Shown here piece after piece: positions 21,962 to 36,100 of a DNA stretch of 64,000 nt. Under the pieces are notes generated by a model. That model was not told where the DNA came from. It made no database searches and worked only from the letters and a program-made list of their open reading frames with translations. The DNA comes from Prosopocoilus inquinatus (Eukaryota; Arthropoda; Insecta; Coleoptera; Lucanidae). Both the position numbers and the translations under genes were made by a program. Within the stretch, counting starts at the first letter, position 1, and the number at the start of each line of letters is the position of its first letter. The stretch lies in NCBI GenBank assembly GCA_036172665.1, contig JAYKNF010000029.1, positions 186,001 to 250,000 of the forward strand. The letters are read 5' to 3'.

Positions 21962-24467
21962 TATTAGCGTTGTTCCTGTGATGTATCTAATCGATCCTTA
22001 CTCATCTATCATGTTATTTGACGTTTCGATGGACTCCAGTAACTCTAATGTGAGATACGAAATTTTCGGAAGCAGCAGGAGCTGGAAATAGTTTTAAACG
22101 AAACAACACGCATTAGCGTTGTTCCTGTGATGTATCTAATCGATCCTTACTGATCTATCATGTTATTTGACGTTTGGATGGACTCCAGTAACCCTGACGT
22201 GATATACGAAGTTCTCGGACACAGCAGAAGCTGGAAATAATTTTAAACGAAACAACACGTATTAGCGTTGTTCCTGTGATGTATCTAATCGATCCTTACT
22301 CATCTATCATGTTATTTGACGTTTGGATGGACTCCAGTAACTCTGATGTGAGATACAAAGTTTTTGGACGCAGCAGAAGCTGGAAATAGTTTTGAACGAA
22401 ACAACACGTATTAGCGTTGTTCCTGTGATGTATCTAATCGATACTTACTCATCTATCATGTTATTTGGCGTTTCGATGGACTCCAGTAACTTTGATGTGA
22501 GATACGAAGTTCTCGGACGCAGCTGAAGCTGGAAATAGTTTTAAATGAAACAACACGTATTAACGTTGTTCCTGTGATGTATCTAAACGATCCTTACTTA
22601 TCTAACATGTTATTTGACGTTTGGATGGACTCCAGTAAGTCTGATGTGAGATACAAAGTTTTTGGACGCAGCAGGAGCTGGAAATAGTTTTGAACGAAAC
22701 AACACCTATTAGCGTTGTTCCTGTGATGTATCTAATCGATCCTTACTCATCTATCATGTTATTTGGCGTTTCGATGAACTCCAGTAGCTCTGATGTGAGA
22801 TACGACGTTTTCGGACGCAGCAGAAGCTGGAAATAGTTTTAAACGAAACAACACGTATTAGCGTTGTTCCTGTGATGTATCTAATCGATCCTTACTCATC
22901 TATCATGTTATTTGACGTTTCGATGGACTCCAGTAACTCTAATGTGAGATACGAAATTTTCGGACGCAGCAGAAGCTGGAAATAGTTTTAAACGAAACAA
23001 CACGCATTAGCGTTGTTCCTGTGATGTATCTAATCGATCCTTACTTAGCTACTATGTTATTTGACGTTTGGATGGACTCCAGTAACTCTAATGTGAGATA
23101 CGAAATTTTCGGACGCAGCAGAAGCTGGAAATAGTTTTTAACGAAACAACACGCATTAGCGTTGTTCCTGTGATGTATCTAATCGATCCTTACTTATCTA
23201 TCATATTATTTGGCGTTTCGATGGACTCCAGTAGCTCTGATGTGAGATACGACGTTTTCGGACGCAGCAGAAGCTGGAAATAGTTTTAAACGAAACAACA
23301 CGTATTAGCGTTGTTCCTGTGATGTATCTAATCGATCCTTACTCATCTATCATGTTATTTGACGTTTGGATGGACTCCAGTAACTCTGATGTGAGATAAA
23401 AAGTTTTTGGACGCAGCAGAAGCTGGAAATAGTTTTGAACGAAACAACACGTATTAGCTTTGTTCCTGTGATGTATCTAATCGATCCTTACTTAGCTACT
23501 ATGTTATTTGACGTTTCGATGGACTCCAGTAACTCTAATGTGAGATACGAAATTTTCGGACGCAGCAGAAGCTGGAAATAGTTTTAAACGAAACAACACG
23601 CATTAGCGTTGTTCCTGTGATGTATCTAATCGATCCTTACTCACCTATCATGTTATTTGGCGTTTCGATGGACTCCAGTAACTTTGATGTGAGATACGAA
23701 GTTCTCGGACGCAGCTGAAGCTGGAAATAGTTTTAAATGAAACAACACGTATTAGCGTTGTTCCTGTGATGTATCTAAACGATCCTTACTTATCTAACAT
23801 GTTATTTGACGTTTGGATGGACTCCAGTAAGTCTGATGTGAGATACAAAGTTTTTGGACGCAGCAGGAGCTGGAAATAGTTTTGAACGAAACAACACCTA
23901 TTAGCGTTGTTCCTGTGATGTATCTAATCGATCCTTACTCATCTATCATGTTATTTGGCGTTTCGATGGACTCCAGTAGCTCTGATGTGAGATACGACGT
24001 TTTCGGACGCAGCAGAAGCTGGAAATAGTTTTAAACGAAACAACACGTATTAGCGTTGTTCCTGTGATGTATCTAATCGATCCTTACTCATCTATCATGT
24101 TATTTGACGTTTCGATGGACTCCAGTAACTCTAATGTGAGATACGAAATTTTCGGACGCAGCAGAAGCTGGAAATAGTTTTAAACGAAACAACACGCATT
24201 AGCGTTGTTCCTGTGATGTATCTAATCGATCCTTACTTAGCTACTATGTTATTTGACGTTTGGATGGACTCCAGTAACTCTAATGTGAGATACGAAATTT
24301 TCGGACGCAGCAGAAGCTGGAAATAGTTTTTAACGAAACAACACGCATTAGCGTTGTTCCTGTGATGTATCTAATCGATCCTTACTTATCTATCATGTTA
24401 TTTGACGTTTGGATGGACTCCAGTAACCCTGACGTGAGATACGAAGTTCTCGGACGCAGCAGAAACT

Positions 24468-24562
24468 GGAAATAGTTTTCAACGAAACAACACGTATTAG
24501 CGTTTCGATGGACTCCAGTAACTCTAATGTGAGAAACGAAATTTTCGGACGCAGCAGAAGCT
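24468..24562 (+). repeat. Truncated monomer, 54 bp deletion
   Basis: The only grossly short plus-strand unit: 95 bp between successive GGAAATAG boundaries. ACGTATTAGCG runs straight into TTTCGATGG, so everything from TGTTCCTG to TATTTGA is missing. Both flanks share CGTT (24501-24504), a 4 bp microhomology. The unit also has the unusual TTTTCAACG near 24477. The deletion is not shared by any other unit I saw, so it is a late event. Confidence 0.93.
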
Positions 24563-27500
24563 GGAAATAGTTTTAAACGAAACAATACGCATTGGCGTTG
24601 TTCCTGTGATGTATCTAATCGATCCTTACTTATCTATCATGTTATTTGACGTTTGGATGGACTCCAGTAACCCTGACGTGAGATACGAATTTCTCGGACG
24701 CAGCAGAAACTGGAAATAGTTTTAAACGAAACAACACGTATTAGCGTTGTTCCTGTGATGTATCTAATCGATCCTTACTCATCTATCATGTTATTTGACG
24801 TTTGGATGGACTCCAGTAACTCTGATGTGAGATAAAAAGTTTTTGGACGCAGCAGAAGCTGGAAATAGTTTTGAACGAAACAACACGTATTAGCTTTGTT
24901 CCTGTGATGTATCTAATCGATCCTTACTTAGCTACTATGTTATTTGACGTTTCGATGGACTCCAGTAACTCTAATGTGAGATACGAAATTTTCGGACGCA
25001 GCAGAAGCTGGAAATAGTTTTAAACGAAACAACACGCATTAGCGTTGTTCCTGTGATGTATCTAATCGATCCTTACTCACCTATCATGTTATTTGGCGTT
25101 TCGATGGACTCCAGTAACTTCGATGTGAGATACGAAATTCTCGGACGCAGCTGAAGCTGGAAATAGTTTTAAATGAAACAACACGTATTAGCGTTGTTCC
25201 TGTGATGTATCTAAACGATCCTTACTTATCTAACATGTTATTTGACGTTTGGATGGACTCCAGTAAGTCTGATGTGAGATACAAAGTTTTTGGACGCAGC
25301 AGGAGCTGGAAATAGTTTTGAACGAAACAACACGTATTAGCGTTGTTCCTGTGATGTATCTAATCGATCCTTACTCATCTATCATGTTATTTGGCGTTTC
25401 GATGGACTCCAGTAGCTCTGATGTGAGATACGACGTTTTCGGACGCAGCAGAAGCTGGAAATAGTTTTAAACGAAACAACACGTATTAGCGTTGTTCCTG
25501 TGATGTATCTAATCGATCCTTACTCATCTATCATGTTATTTGACGTTTCGATGGACTCCAGTAACTCTAATGTGAGATACGAAATTTTCGGAAGCAGCAG
25601 GAGCTGGAAATAGTTTTAAACGAAACAACACGCATTAGCGTTGTTCCTGTGATGTATCTAATCGATCCTTACTGATCTATCATGTTATTTGACGTTTGGA
25701 TGGACTCCAGTAACCCTGACGTGATATACGAAGTTCTCGGACACAGCAGAAGCTGGAAATAATTTTAAACGAAACAACACGTATTAGCGTTGTTCCTGTG
25801 ATGTATCTAATCGATCCTTACTCATCTATCATGTTATTTGACGTTTGGATGGACTCCAGTAACTCTGATGTGAGATACAAAGTTTTTGGACGCAGCAGAA
25901 GCTGGAAATAGTTTTGAACGAAACAACACGTATTAGCGTTGTTCCTGTGATGTATCTAATCGATACTTACTCATCTATCATGTTATTTGGCGTTTCGATG
26001 GACTCCAGTAACTTTGATGTGAGATACGAAGTTCTCGGACGCAGCTGAAGCTGGAAATAGTTTTAAATGAAACAACACGTATTAGCGTTGTTCCTGTGAT
26101 GTATCTAAACGATCCTTACTTATCTAACATGTTATTTGACGTTTGGATGGACTCCAGTAAGTCTGATGTGAGATACAAAGTTTTTGGACGCAGCAGGAGC
26201 TGGAAATAGTTTTGAACGAAACAACACGTATTAGCGTTGTTCCTGTGATGTATCTAATCGATCCTCACTCATCTATCATATTATTTGGCGTTTCGATGGA
26301 CTCCAGTAGCTCTGATGTGAGATACGACGTTTTCGGACGCAGCAGAAGCTGGAAATAGTTTTAAACGAAACAACACGTATTAGCGTTGTTCCTGTGATGT
26401 ATCTAATCGATCCTTACTCATCTATCATGTTATTTGACGTTTGGATGGACTCCAGTAACTCTGATGTGAGATAAAAAGTTTTTGGACGCAGCAGAAGCTG
26501 GAAATAGTTTTGAACGAAACAACACGTATTAGCGTTGTTCCTGTGATGTATCTAATCGATACTTACTCATCTATCATGTTATTTGACGTTTGGATGGACT
26601 CCAGTAACTCTGATGTGAGATACAAAGTTTTTGGACGCAGCAGAAGCTGGAAATAGTTTTGAACGAAACAACACGTATTAGCGTTGTTCCTGTGATGTAT
26701 CTAATCGATCCTTACTTAGCTACTATGTTATTTGACATTTCGATGGACTCCAGTAACTCTAATGTGAGATACGAAATTTTCGGACGCAGCAGAAGCTGGA
26801 AATAGTTTTAAACAAAACAACACGCATTAGCGTTGTTCCTGTGATGTATCTAATCGATCCTTACTCACCTATCATGTTATTTGGCGTTTCGATGGACTCC
26901 AGTAACTTTGATGTGAGATACGACGTTTTCGGACGCAGCAGAAGCTGGAAATAGTTTTAAACGAAACAACACGTATTAGCGTTGTTCCTGTGATGTATCT
27001 AATCGATCCTTACTCATCTATCATGTTATTTGACGTTTCGATGGACTCCAGTAACTCTAATGTGAGAAACGAAATTTTCGGACGCAGCAGAAGCTGGAAA
27101 TAGTTTTAAACGAAACAATACGCATTGGCGTTGTTCCTGTGATGTATCTAATCGATCCTTACTTATCTATCATGTTATTTGACGTTTGGATGGACTCCAG
27201 TAACCCTGACGTGAGATACGAAGTTCTCGGACGCAGCAGAAACTGGAAATAGTTTTAAACGAAACAACACGTATTAGCGTTGTTCCTGTGATGTATCTAA
27301 TCGATCCTTACTCATCTATCATGTTATTTGACGTTTGGATGGACTCCAGTAACTCTGATGTGAGATAAAAAGTTTTTGGACGCAGCAGAAGCTGGAAATA
27401 GTTTTGAACGAAACAACACGTATTAGCTTTGTTCCTGTGATGTATCTAATCGATCCTTACTTAGCTACTATGTTATTTGACGTTTCGATGGACTCCAGTA

Positions 27501-27707
27501 ACTCTAATGTGAGATACGAAATTTTCGGACGCAGCAGAAGCTGGAAATAGTTTTAAACGAAACAACACGCATTAGCGTTGTTCCTGTGATGTATCTAATC
27601 GATCCTTACTCACCTATCATGTTATTTGGCGTTTCGATGGACTCCAGTAACTTTGATGTGAGATACGAAGTTCTCGGACGCAGCTGAAGCTGGAAATAGT
27701 TTTAAAT

Positions 27708-28899
27708 GAAACAACACGTATTAGCGTTGTTCCTGTGATGTATCTAAACGATCCTTACTTATCTAACATGTTATTTGACGTTTGGATGGACTCCAGTAAG
27801 TCTGATGTGAGATACAAAGTTTTTGGACGCAGCAGGAGCTGGAAATAGTTTTGAACGAAACAACACGTATTAGCGTTGTTCCTGTGATGTATCTAATCGA
27901 TCCTTACTCATCTATCATGTTATTTGGCGTTTCGATGGACTCCAGTAGCTCTGATGTGAGATACGACGTTTTCGGACGCAGCAGAAGCTGGAAATAGTTT
28001 TAAACGAAACAACACGTATTAGCGTTGTTCCTGTGATGTATCTAATCGATCCTTACTCATCTATCATGTTATTTGACGTTTCGATGAACTCCAGTAACTC
28101 TAATGTGAGATACGAAATTTTCGGAAGCAGCAGGAGCTGGAAATAGTTTTAAACGAAACAACACGCATTAGCGTTGTTCCTGTGATGTATCTAATCGATC
28201 CTTACTGATCTATCATGTTATTTGACGTTTGGATGGACTCCAGTAACCCTGACGTGATATACGAAGTTCTCGGACACAGCAGAAGCTGGAAATAATTTTA
28301 AACGAAACAACACGTATTAGCGTTGTTCCTGTGATGTATCTAAACGATCCTTACTTATCTAACATGTTATTTGACGTTTGGATGGACTCCAGTAAGTCTG
28401 ATGTGAGATACAAAGTTTTTGGACGCAGCAGGAGCTGGAAATAGTTTTGAACGAAACAACACGTATTAGCGTTGTTCCTGTGATGTATCTAATCGATCCT
28501 TACTCATCTATCATGTTATTTGGCGTTTCGATGGACTCCAGTAGCTCTGATGTGAGATACGACGTTTTCGGACGCAGCAGAAGCTGGAAATAGTTTTAAA
28601 CGAAACAACACGTATTAGCGTTGTTCCTGTGATGTATCTAATCGATCCTTACTCATCTATCATGTTATTTGACGTTTCGATGGACTCCAGTAACTCTAAT
28701 GTGAGATACGAAATTTTCGGAAGCAGCAGGAGCTGGAAATAGTTTTAAACGAAACAACACGCATTAGCGTTGTTCCTGTGATGTATCAAATCGATCCTTA
28801 CTGATCTATCATGTTATTTGACGTTTGGATGGACTCCAGTAACCCTGACGTGATATACGAAGTTCTCGGACACAGCAGAAGCTGGAAATAATTTTAAAC
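27708..28899 (+). repeat. Four-unit tandem duplication, 596 bp period
   Basis: 27708-28303 and 28304-28899 match at an offset of 596 bp (4 x 149). Each copy holds K, D, an N unit with CGGAAGCAGC, and a unit with TGATCTATC, GTGATATACG and GGACACAGC ending in AATAATTTT. The copies differ by at least GATGAACTCC (about 28086, first copy) and TGTATCAAATCG (about 28785, second copy). The period and clean edges indicate one unequal exchange. Confidence 0.87.
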
Positions 28900-31129
28900 G
28901 AAACAACACGTATTAGCGTTGTTCCTGTGATGTATCTAATCGATCCTTACTCATCTATCATGTTATTTGACGTTTGGATGGACTCCAGTAACTCTGATGT
29001 GAGATACAAAGTTTTTGGACGCAGCAGAAGCTGGAAATAGTTTTGAACGAAACAACACGTATTAGCGTTGTTCCTGTGATGTATCTAATCGATACTTACT
29101 CATCTATCATGTTATTTGGCGTTTCGATGGACTCCAGTAACTTTGATGTGAGATACGAAGTTCTCGGACGCAGCTGAAGCTGGAAATAGTTTTAAATGAA
29201 ACAACACGTATTAGCGTTGTTCCTGTGATGTATCTAAACGATCCTTACTTATCTAACATGTTATTTGACGTTTGGATGGACTCCAGTAAGTCTGATGTGA
29301 GATACAAAGTTTTTGGACGCAGCAGGAGCTGGAAATAGTTTTGAACGAAACAACACGTATTAGCGTTGTTCCTGTGATGTATCTAATCGATCCTTACTCA
29401 TCTATCATATTATTTGGCGTTTCGATGGACTCCAGTAGCTCTGATGTGAGATACGACGTTTTCGGACGCAGCAGAAGCTGGAAATAGTTTTAAACGAAAC
29501 AACACGTATTAGCGTTGTTCCTGTGATGTATCTAATCGATCCTTACTCGTCTATCATGTTATTTGACGTTTCGATGGACTCCAGTAACTCTAATGTGAGA
29601 CACGAAATTTTCGGACGCAGCAGAAGCTGGAAATAGTTTTAAACGAAACAACACGCATTAGCGTTGTTCCTGTGATGTATCTAATCGATCCTTACTTAGC
29701 TACTATGTTATTTGACGTTTGGATGGACTCCAGTAACCCTGACGTGAGATACGAAGTTCTCGGACGCAGCAGAAACTGGAAATAGTTTTAAACGAAACAA
29801 CACGTATTAGCGTTGTTCCTGTGATGTATCTAATCGATCCTTACTCATCTATCATGTTATTTGACGTTTGGATGGACTCCAGTAACTCTGATGTGAGATA
29901 AAAAGTTTTTGGACGCAGCAGAAGCTGGAAATAGTTTTGAACGAAACAACACGTATTAGCTTTGTTCCTGTGATGTATCTAATCGATCCTTACTTAGCTA
30001 CTATGTTATTTGACGTTTCGATGGACTCCAGTAACTCTAATGTGAGATACGAAATTTTCGGACGCAGCAGAAGCTGGAAATAGTTTTAAACGAAACAACA
30101 CGCATTAGCGTTGTTCCTGTGATGTATCTAATCGATCCTTACTCACCTATCATGTTATTTGGCGTTTCGATGGACTCCAGTAACTTTGATGTGAGATACG
30201 AAGTTCTCGGACGCAGCTGAAGCTGGAAATAGTTTTAAATGAAACAACACGTATTAGCGTTGTTCCTGTGATGTATCTAAACGATCCTTACTTATCTAAC
30301 ATGTTATTTGACGTTTGGATGGACTCCAGTAAGTCTGATGTGAGATACAAAGTTTTTGGACGCAGCAGGAGCTGGAAATAGTTTTGAACGAAACAACACG
30401 TATTAGCGTTGTTCCTGTGATGTATCTAATCGATCCTTACTCATCTATCATGTTATTTGGCGTTTCGATGGACTCCAGTAGCTCTGATGTGAGATACGAC
30501 GTTTTCGGACGCAGCAGAAGCTGGAAATAGTTTTAAACGAAACAACACGTATTAGCGTAGTTCCTGTGATGTATCTAATCGATCCTTACTCATCTATCAT
30601 GTTATTTGACGTTTCGATGGACTCCAGTAACTCTAATGTGAGATACGAAATTTTCGGAAGCAGCAGGAGCTGGAAATAGTTTTAAACGAAACAACACGCA
30701 TTAGCGTTGTTCCTGTGATGTATCTAATCGATCCTTACTGATCTATCATGTTATTTGACGTTTGGATGGACTCCAGTAACCCTGACGTGATATACGAAGT
30801 TCTCGGACACAGCAGAAGCTGGAAATAATTTTAAACGAAACAACACGTATTAGCGTTGTTCCTGTGATGTATCTAATCGATCCTTACTCATCTATCATGT
30901 TATTTGACGTTTGGATGGACTCCAGTAACTCTGATGTGAGATACAAAGTTTTTGGACGCAGCAGAAGCTGGAAATAGTTTTGAACGAAACAACACGTATT
31001 AGCGTTGTTCCTGTGATGTATCTAATCGATACTTACTCATATATCATGTTATTTGGCGTTTCGATGGACTCCAGTAACTTTGATGTGAGATACGACGTTT
31101 TCGGACGCAGCAGAAGCTGGAAATAGTTT

Positions 31130-33147
31130 TAAACGAAACAACACGTATTAGCGTTGTTCCTGTGATGTATCTAATCGGTCCTTACTCATCTATCATATTA
31201 TTTGGCGTTTCGATGGACTCCAGTAGCTCTGATGTGAGATACGACGTTTTCGGACGCAGCAGAAGCTGGAAATAGTTTTAAACGAAACAACACGTATTAG
31301 CGTTGTTCCTGTGATGTATCTAATCGATCCTTACTCGTCTATCATGTTATTTGACGTTTCGATGGACTCCAGTAACTCTAATGTGAGACACGAAATTTTC
31401 GGACGCAGCAGAAGCTGGAAATAGTTTTAAACGAAACAACACGCATTAGCGTTGTTCCTGTGATGTATCTAATCGATCCTTACTTAGCTACTATGTTATT
31501 TGATGTTTCGATGGACTCCAGTAACTCTAATGTGAGATACGAAATTTTCGGACGCAGCAGAAGCTGGAAATAGTTTTAAACGAAACAACACGCATTAGCG
31601 TTGTTCCTGTGATGTATCTAATCGATCCTTACTTAGCTACTATGTTATTTGACGTTTCGATGGACTCCAGTAACTCTAATGTGAGATACGAAATTTTCGG
31701 ACGCAGCAGAAGCTGGAAATAGTTTTAAACGAAACAACACGCATTAGCGTTGTTCCTGTGATGTATCTAATCGATCCTTACTCACCTATCATGTTATTTG
31801 GCGTTTCGATGGACTCCAGTAACTTTGATGTGAGATACGAAGTTCTCGGACGCAGCTGAAGCTGGAAATAGTTTTAAATGAAACAACACGTATTAGCGTT
31901 GTTCCTGTGATGTATCTAATCGATCCTTACTCATATATCATGTTATTTGGCGTTTCGATGGACACCAGTAACTCTGATGAGAGACACAAAGATTTCGGAC
32001 GCAGCAGAAGCTGGAAATAGTTTTGAACGAAACAACACGTATTAGCGTAGTTCCTGTGCTGTATCTAATCGATCCTTACTCATCTATCATGTTATTTGAC
32101 GTTTCGATGGACTCCAGTAACTCTAATGTGAGATACGAAATTTTCGGACGCAGCAGAAGCTGGAAATAGTTTTAAACGAAACAACACGCATTAGCGTTGT
32201 TCCTGTGATGTATCTAATCGATCCTTACTCATCTATCATGTTATTTGACGTTTCGATGGACTCCAGTAACTCTAATGTGAGAAACGAAATTTTCGGACGC
32301 AGCAGAAGCTGGAAATAGTTTTAAACGAAACAACACGCATTAGCGTTGTTCCTGTGATGTATCTAATCGATCCTTACTTATCTATCATGTTATTTGACGT
32401 TTGGATGGACTCCAGTAACCCTGACGTGAGATACGAAGTTCTCGGAAGCAGCAGAAACTGGAAATAGTTTTAAACGAAACAACACGTATTAGCGTTGTTC
32501 CTGTGATGTATCTAATCGATCCTTACTCATCTATCATGTTATTTGACGTTTGGATGGACTCCAGTAACTCTGATGTGAGATACAAAGTTTTTGGACGCAG
32601 CAGAAGCTGGAAATAGTTTTGAACGAAACAACACGTATTAGCGTTGTTCCTGTGATGTATCTAATCGATCCTTACTTAGCTACTATGTTATTTGACGTTT
32701 CGATATACTCCAGTAACTCTAATGTGAGATACGAAATTTTCGGACGCAGCAGAAGCTGGAAATAGTTTTAAACGAAACAACACGCATTAGCGTTGTTCCT
32801 GTGATGTATCTAATCGATCCTTACTTAGCTACTATGTTATTTGACGTTTGGATGGACTCCAGTAACTCTAATGTGAGATACGAAATTTTCGGACGCAGCA
32901 GAAGCTGGAAATAGTTTTTAACGAAACAACACGCATTAGCGTTGTTCCTGTGATGTATCTAATCGATCCTTACTTATCTATCATGTTATTTGACGTTTGG
33001 ATGGACTCCAGTAACCCTGACGTGAGATACGAAGTTCTCGGACGCAGCAGAAACTGGAAATAGTTTTAAACGAAACAACACGTATTAGCGTTGTTCCTGT
33101 GATGTATCTAATCGATCCTTACTCATCTATCATGTTATTTGACGTTT
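31130..33147 (+). repeat. Segmental duplication B, copy 2 (partner 15241-17258)
   Basis: Same succession of units and rare variants as copy 1. Private differences are TTTGATGTTTCG near 31503, and AGAAGCTGG where copy 1 has AGAACCTGG. The match ends near 17259/33148, where GTTTCG meets GTTTGG. A shorter related stretch with CTCGTCTATC also lies at about 29546, 12 units upstream. Confidence 0.82.
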
Positions 33148-36100
33148 GGATGGACTCCAGTAACTCTGATGTGAGATACAAAGTTTTTGGACGCAGCAGA
33201 AGCTGGAAATAGTTTTGAACGAAACAACACGTATTAGCGTTGTTCCTGTGATGTATCTAATCTATCCTTACTTAGCTACTATGTTATTTGACATTTCGAT
33301 GGACTCCAGTAACTCTAATGTGAGATACGAAATTTTCGGACGCAGCAGAAGCTGGAAATAGTTTTAAACAAAACAACACGCATTAGCGTTGTTCCTGTGA
33401 TGTATCTAATCGATCCTTACTCACCTATCATGTTATTTGGCGTTTCGATGGACTCCAGTAACTTTGATGTGAGATACGACGTTTTCGGACGCAGCAGAAG
33501 CTGGAAATAGTTTTAAACGAAACAACACGTATTAGCGTTGTTCCTGTGATGTATCTAATCGATCCTTACTCATCTATCATGTTATTTGACGTTTCGATGG
33601 ACTCCAGTAACTCTAATGTGAGATACGAAATTTTCGGACGCAGCAGAAGCTGGAAATAGTTTTAAACGAAACAACACGTATTAGCGTTGTTCCTGTGATG
33701 TATCTAATCGATCCTTACTCATATATCATGTTATTTGACGTTTGGATGGACTCCAGTAACCCTGACGTGAGATACGAAGTTCTCGGACGCAGCAGAAGCT
33801 GGAAATAGTTTTAAACGAAACAACACGTATTAGCGTTGTTCCTGTGATGTATCTAATCGATCCTTACTCATCTATCATGTTATTTGACGTTTGGATGGAC
33901 TCCAGTAACTCTGATGTGAGATACGAAATTTTCGGACGCAGCAGAAGCTGGAGATAGTTTTAAACGAAACAACACGCATTAGCGTTGTTCCTGTGATGTA
34001 TCTAATCGATCCTTACTTAGCTACTATGTTATTTGACGTTTGGATGGACTCCAGTAACTCTAATGTGAGATACGAAATTTTCGGACGCAGCAGAAGCTGG
34101 AAATAGTTTTTAACGAAACAACACGCATTAGCGTTGTTCCTGTGATGTATCTAATCGATCCTTACTTATCTATCATGTTATTTGACGTTTGGATGGACTC
34201 CAGTAACCCTGACGTGAGATACGAAGTTCTCGGACGCAGCAGAAACTGGAAATAGTTTTAAACGAAACAACACGTATTAGCGTTGTTCCTGTGATGTATC
34301 TAAACGATCCTTACTTATCTAACATGTTATTTGACGTTTGGATGGACTCCAGTAAGTCTGATGTGAGATACAAAGTTTTTGGACGCAGCAGGAGCTGGAA
34401 ATAGTTTTGAACGAAACAACACGTATTAGCGTTGTTCCTGTGATGTATCTAATCGATCCTTACTCATCTATCATGTTATTTGGCGTTTCGATGGACTCCA
34501 GTAGCTCTGATGTGAGATACGACGTTTTCGGACGCAGCAGAAGCTGGAAATAGTTTTAAAGGAAACAACACGTATTAGCGTTGTTCCTGTGATGTATCTA
34601 ATCGATCCTTACTCATCTATCATGTTATTTGACGTTTGGATGGACTCCAGTAACTCTGATGTGAGATACAAAGTTTTTGGACGCAGCAGAAGCTGGAAAT
34701 AATTTTAAACGAAACAACACGTATTAGCGTTGTTCCTGTGATGTATCTAATCGATCCTTACTCATCTATCATGTTATTTGACGTTTGGATGGACTCCAGT
34801 AACTCTGATGTGAGATACAAAGTTTTTGGACGCAGCAGAAGCTGGAAATAGTTTTGAACGAAACAACACGTATTAGCGTTGTTCCTGTGATGTATCTAAT
34901 CGATACTTACTCATCTATCATGTTATTTGGCGTTTCGATGGACTCCAGTAACTTTGATGTGAGATACGAAGTTCTCGGACGCAGCTGAAGCTGGAAATAG
35001 TTTTAAATGAAACAACACGTATTAGCGTTGTTCCTGTGATGTATCTAAACGATCCTTACTTATCTAACATGTTATTTGACGTTTGGATGGACTCCAGTAA
35101 GTCTGATGTGACATACAAAGTTTTTGGACGCAGCAGGAGCTGGAAATAGTTTTGAACGAAACAACACGTATTAGCGTTGTTCCTGTGATGTATCTAATCG
35201 ATCCTTACTCATCTATCATGTTATTTGGCGTTTCGATGGACTCCAGTAGCTCTGATGTGAGATACGACGTTTTCGGACGCAGCAGAAGCTGGAAATAGTT
35301 TTAAACGAAACAACACGTGTTAGCGTTGTTCCTGTGATGTATCTAATCGATCCTTACTCATCTATCATGTTATTTGACGTTTGGATGGACTCCAGTAACC
35401 CTGACGTGATATACGAAGTTCTCGGACGCAGCAGAAGCTGGAAATAATTTTAAACGAAACAACACGCATTAGCGTTGTTCCTGTGATGTATCTAATCGAT
35501 CCTTACTTATCTATCATGTTATTTGACGTTTGGATGGACTCCAGTAACCCTGACGTGAGATACGAAGTTCTCGGACGCAGCAGAAGCTGGAAATAGTTTT
35601 AAACGAAACAACACGTATTAGCGTTGTTCCTGTGATGTATCTAATCGATCCTTACTCATCTATCATGTTATTTGACGTTTGGATGGACTCCAGTAACTCT
35701 GATGTGAGATACAAAGTTTTTGGACCCAGCAGAAGCTGGAAATAGTTTTGAACGAAACAACACGTATTAGCGTTGTTCCTGTGATGTATCTAATCGATCC
35801 TTACTTAGCTACTATGTTATTTGACATTTCGATGGACTCCAGTAACTCTAATGTGAGATACGAAATTTTCGGACGCAGCAGAAGCTGGAAATAGTTTTAA
35901 ACAAAACAACACGCATTAGCGTTGTTCCTGTGATGTATCTAATCGATCCTTACTCACCTATCATGTTATTTGGCGTTTCGATGGACTCCAGTAACTTTGA
36001 TGTGAGATACGAAGTTCTCGGACGCAGCTGAAGCCGGAACTAGTTTTAAATGAAACAACACGTATTAGCGTTGTTCCTGTGATGTATCTAAACGATCCTT

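Larger units (their letters stand above)
9800..24503 (+). repeat. Middle array domain, first part
   Basis: Plus-orientation monomers, about 99 units, dominated by types T (GGCGTTTCG, AACTTTGATG, GCAGCTGAAGC), K (AACGATCC, TTATCTAAC, AAGTCTGATG, AGGAGC), D (GGCGTTTCG, AGCTCTGATG, GACGTTTTCGG), N (AACTCTAATG, GAAATTTTCGG) and P (TTATCTATC, AACCCTGACG, GAAGTTCTCGG). Subtypes first seen here include GATAAAAAG, CGGAAGCAGC with AGGAGC, TGATCTATC, and GTGATATACG with GGACACAGC and AATAATTTT. Confidence 0.9.

Noticed and set aside
24382..24585. Minus-strand 67-codon open frame
   Set aside because: It spans the 54 bp deletion in the truncated monomer, which shifts the frame past the usual stops. It is pure satellite.
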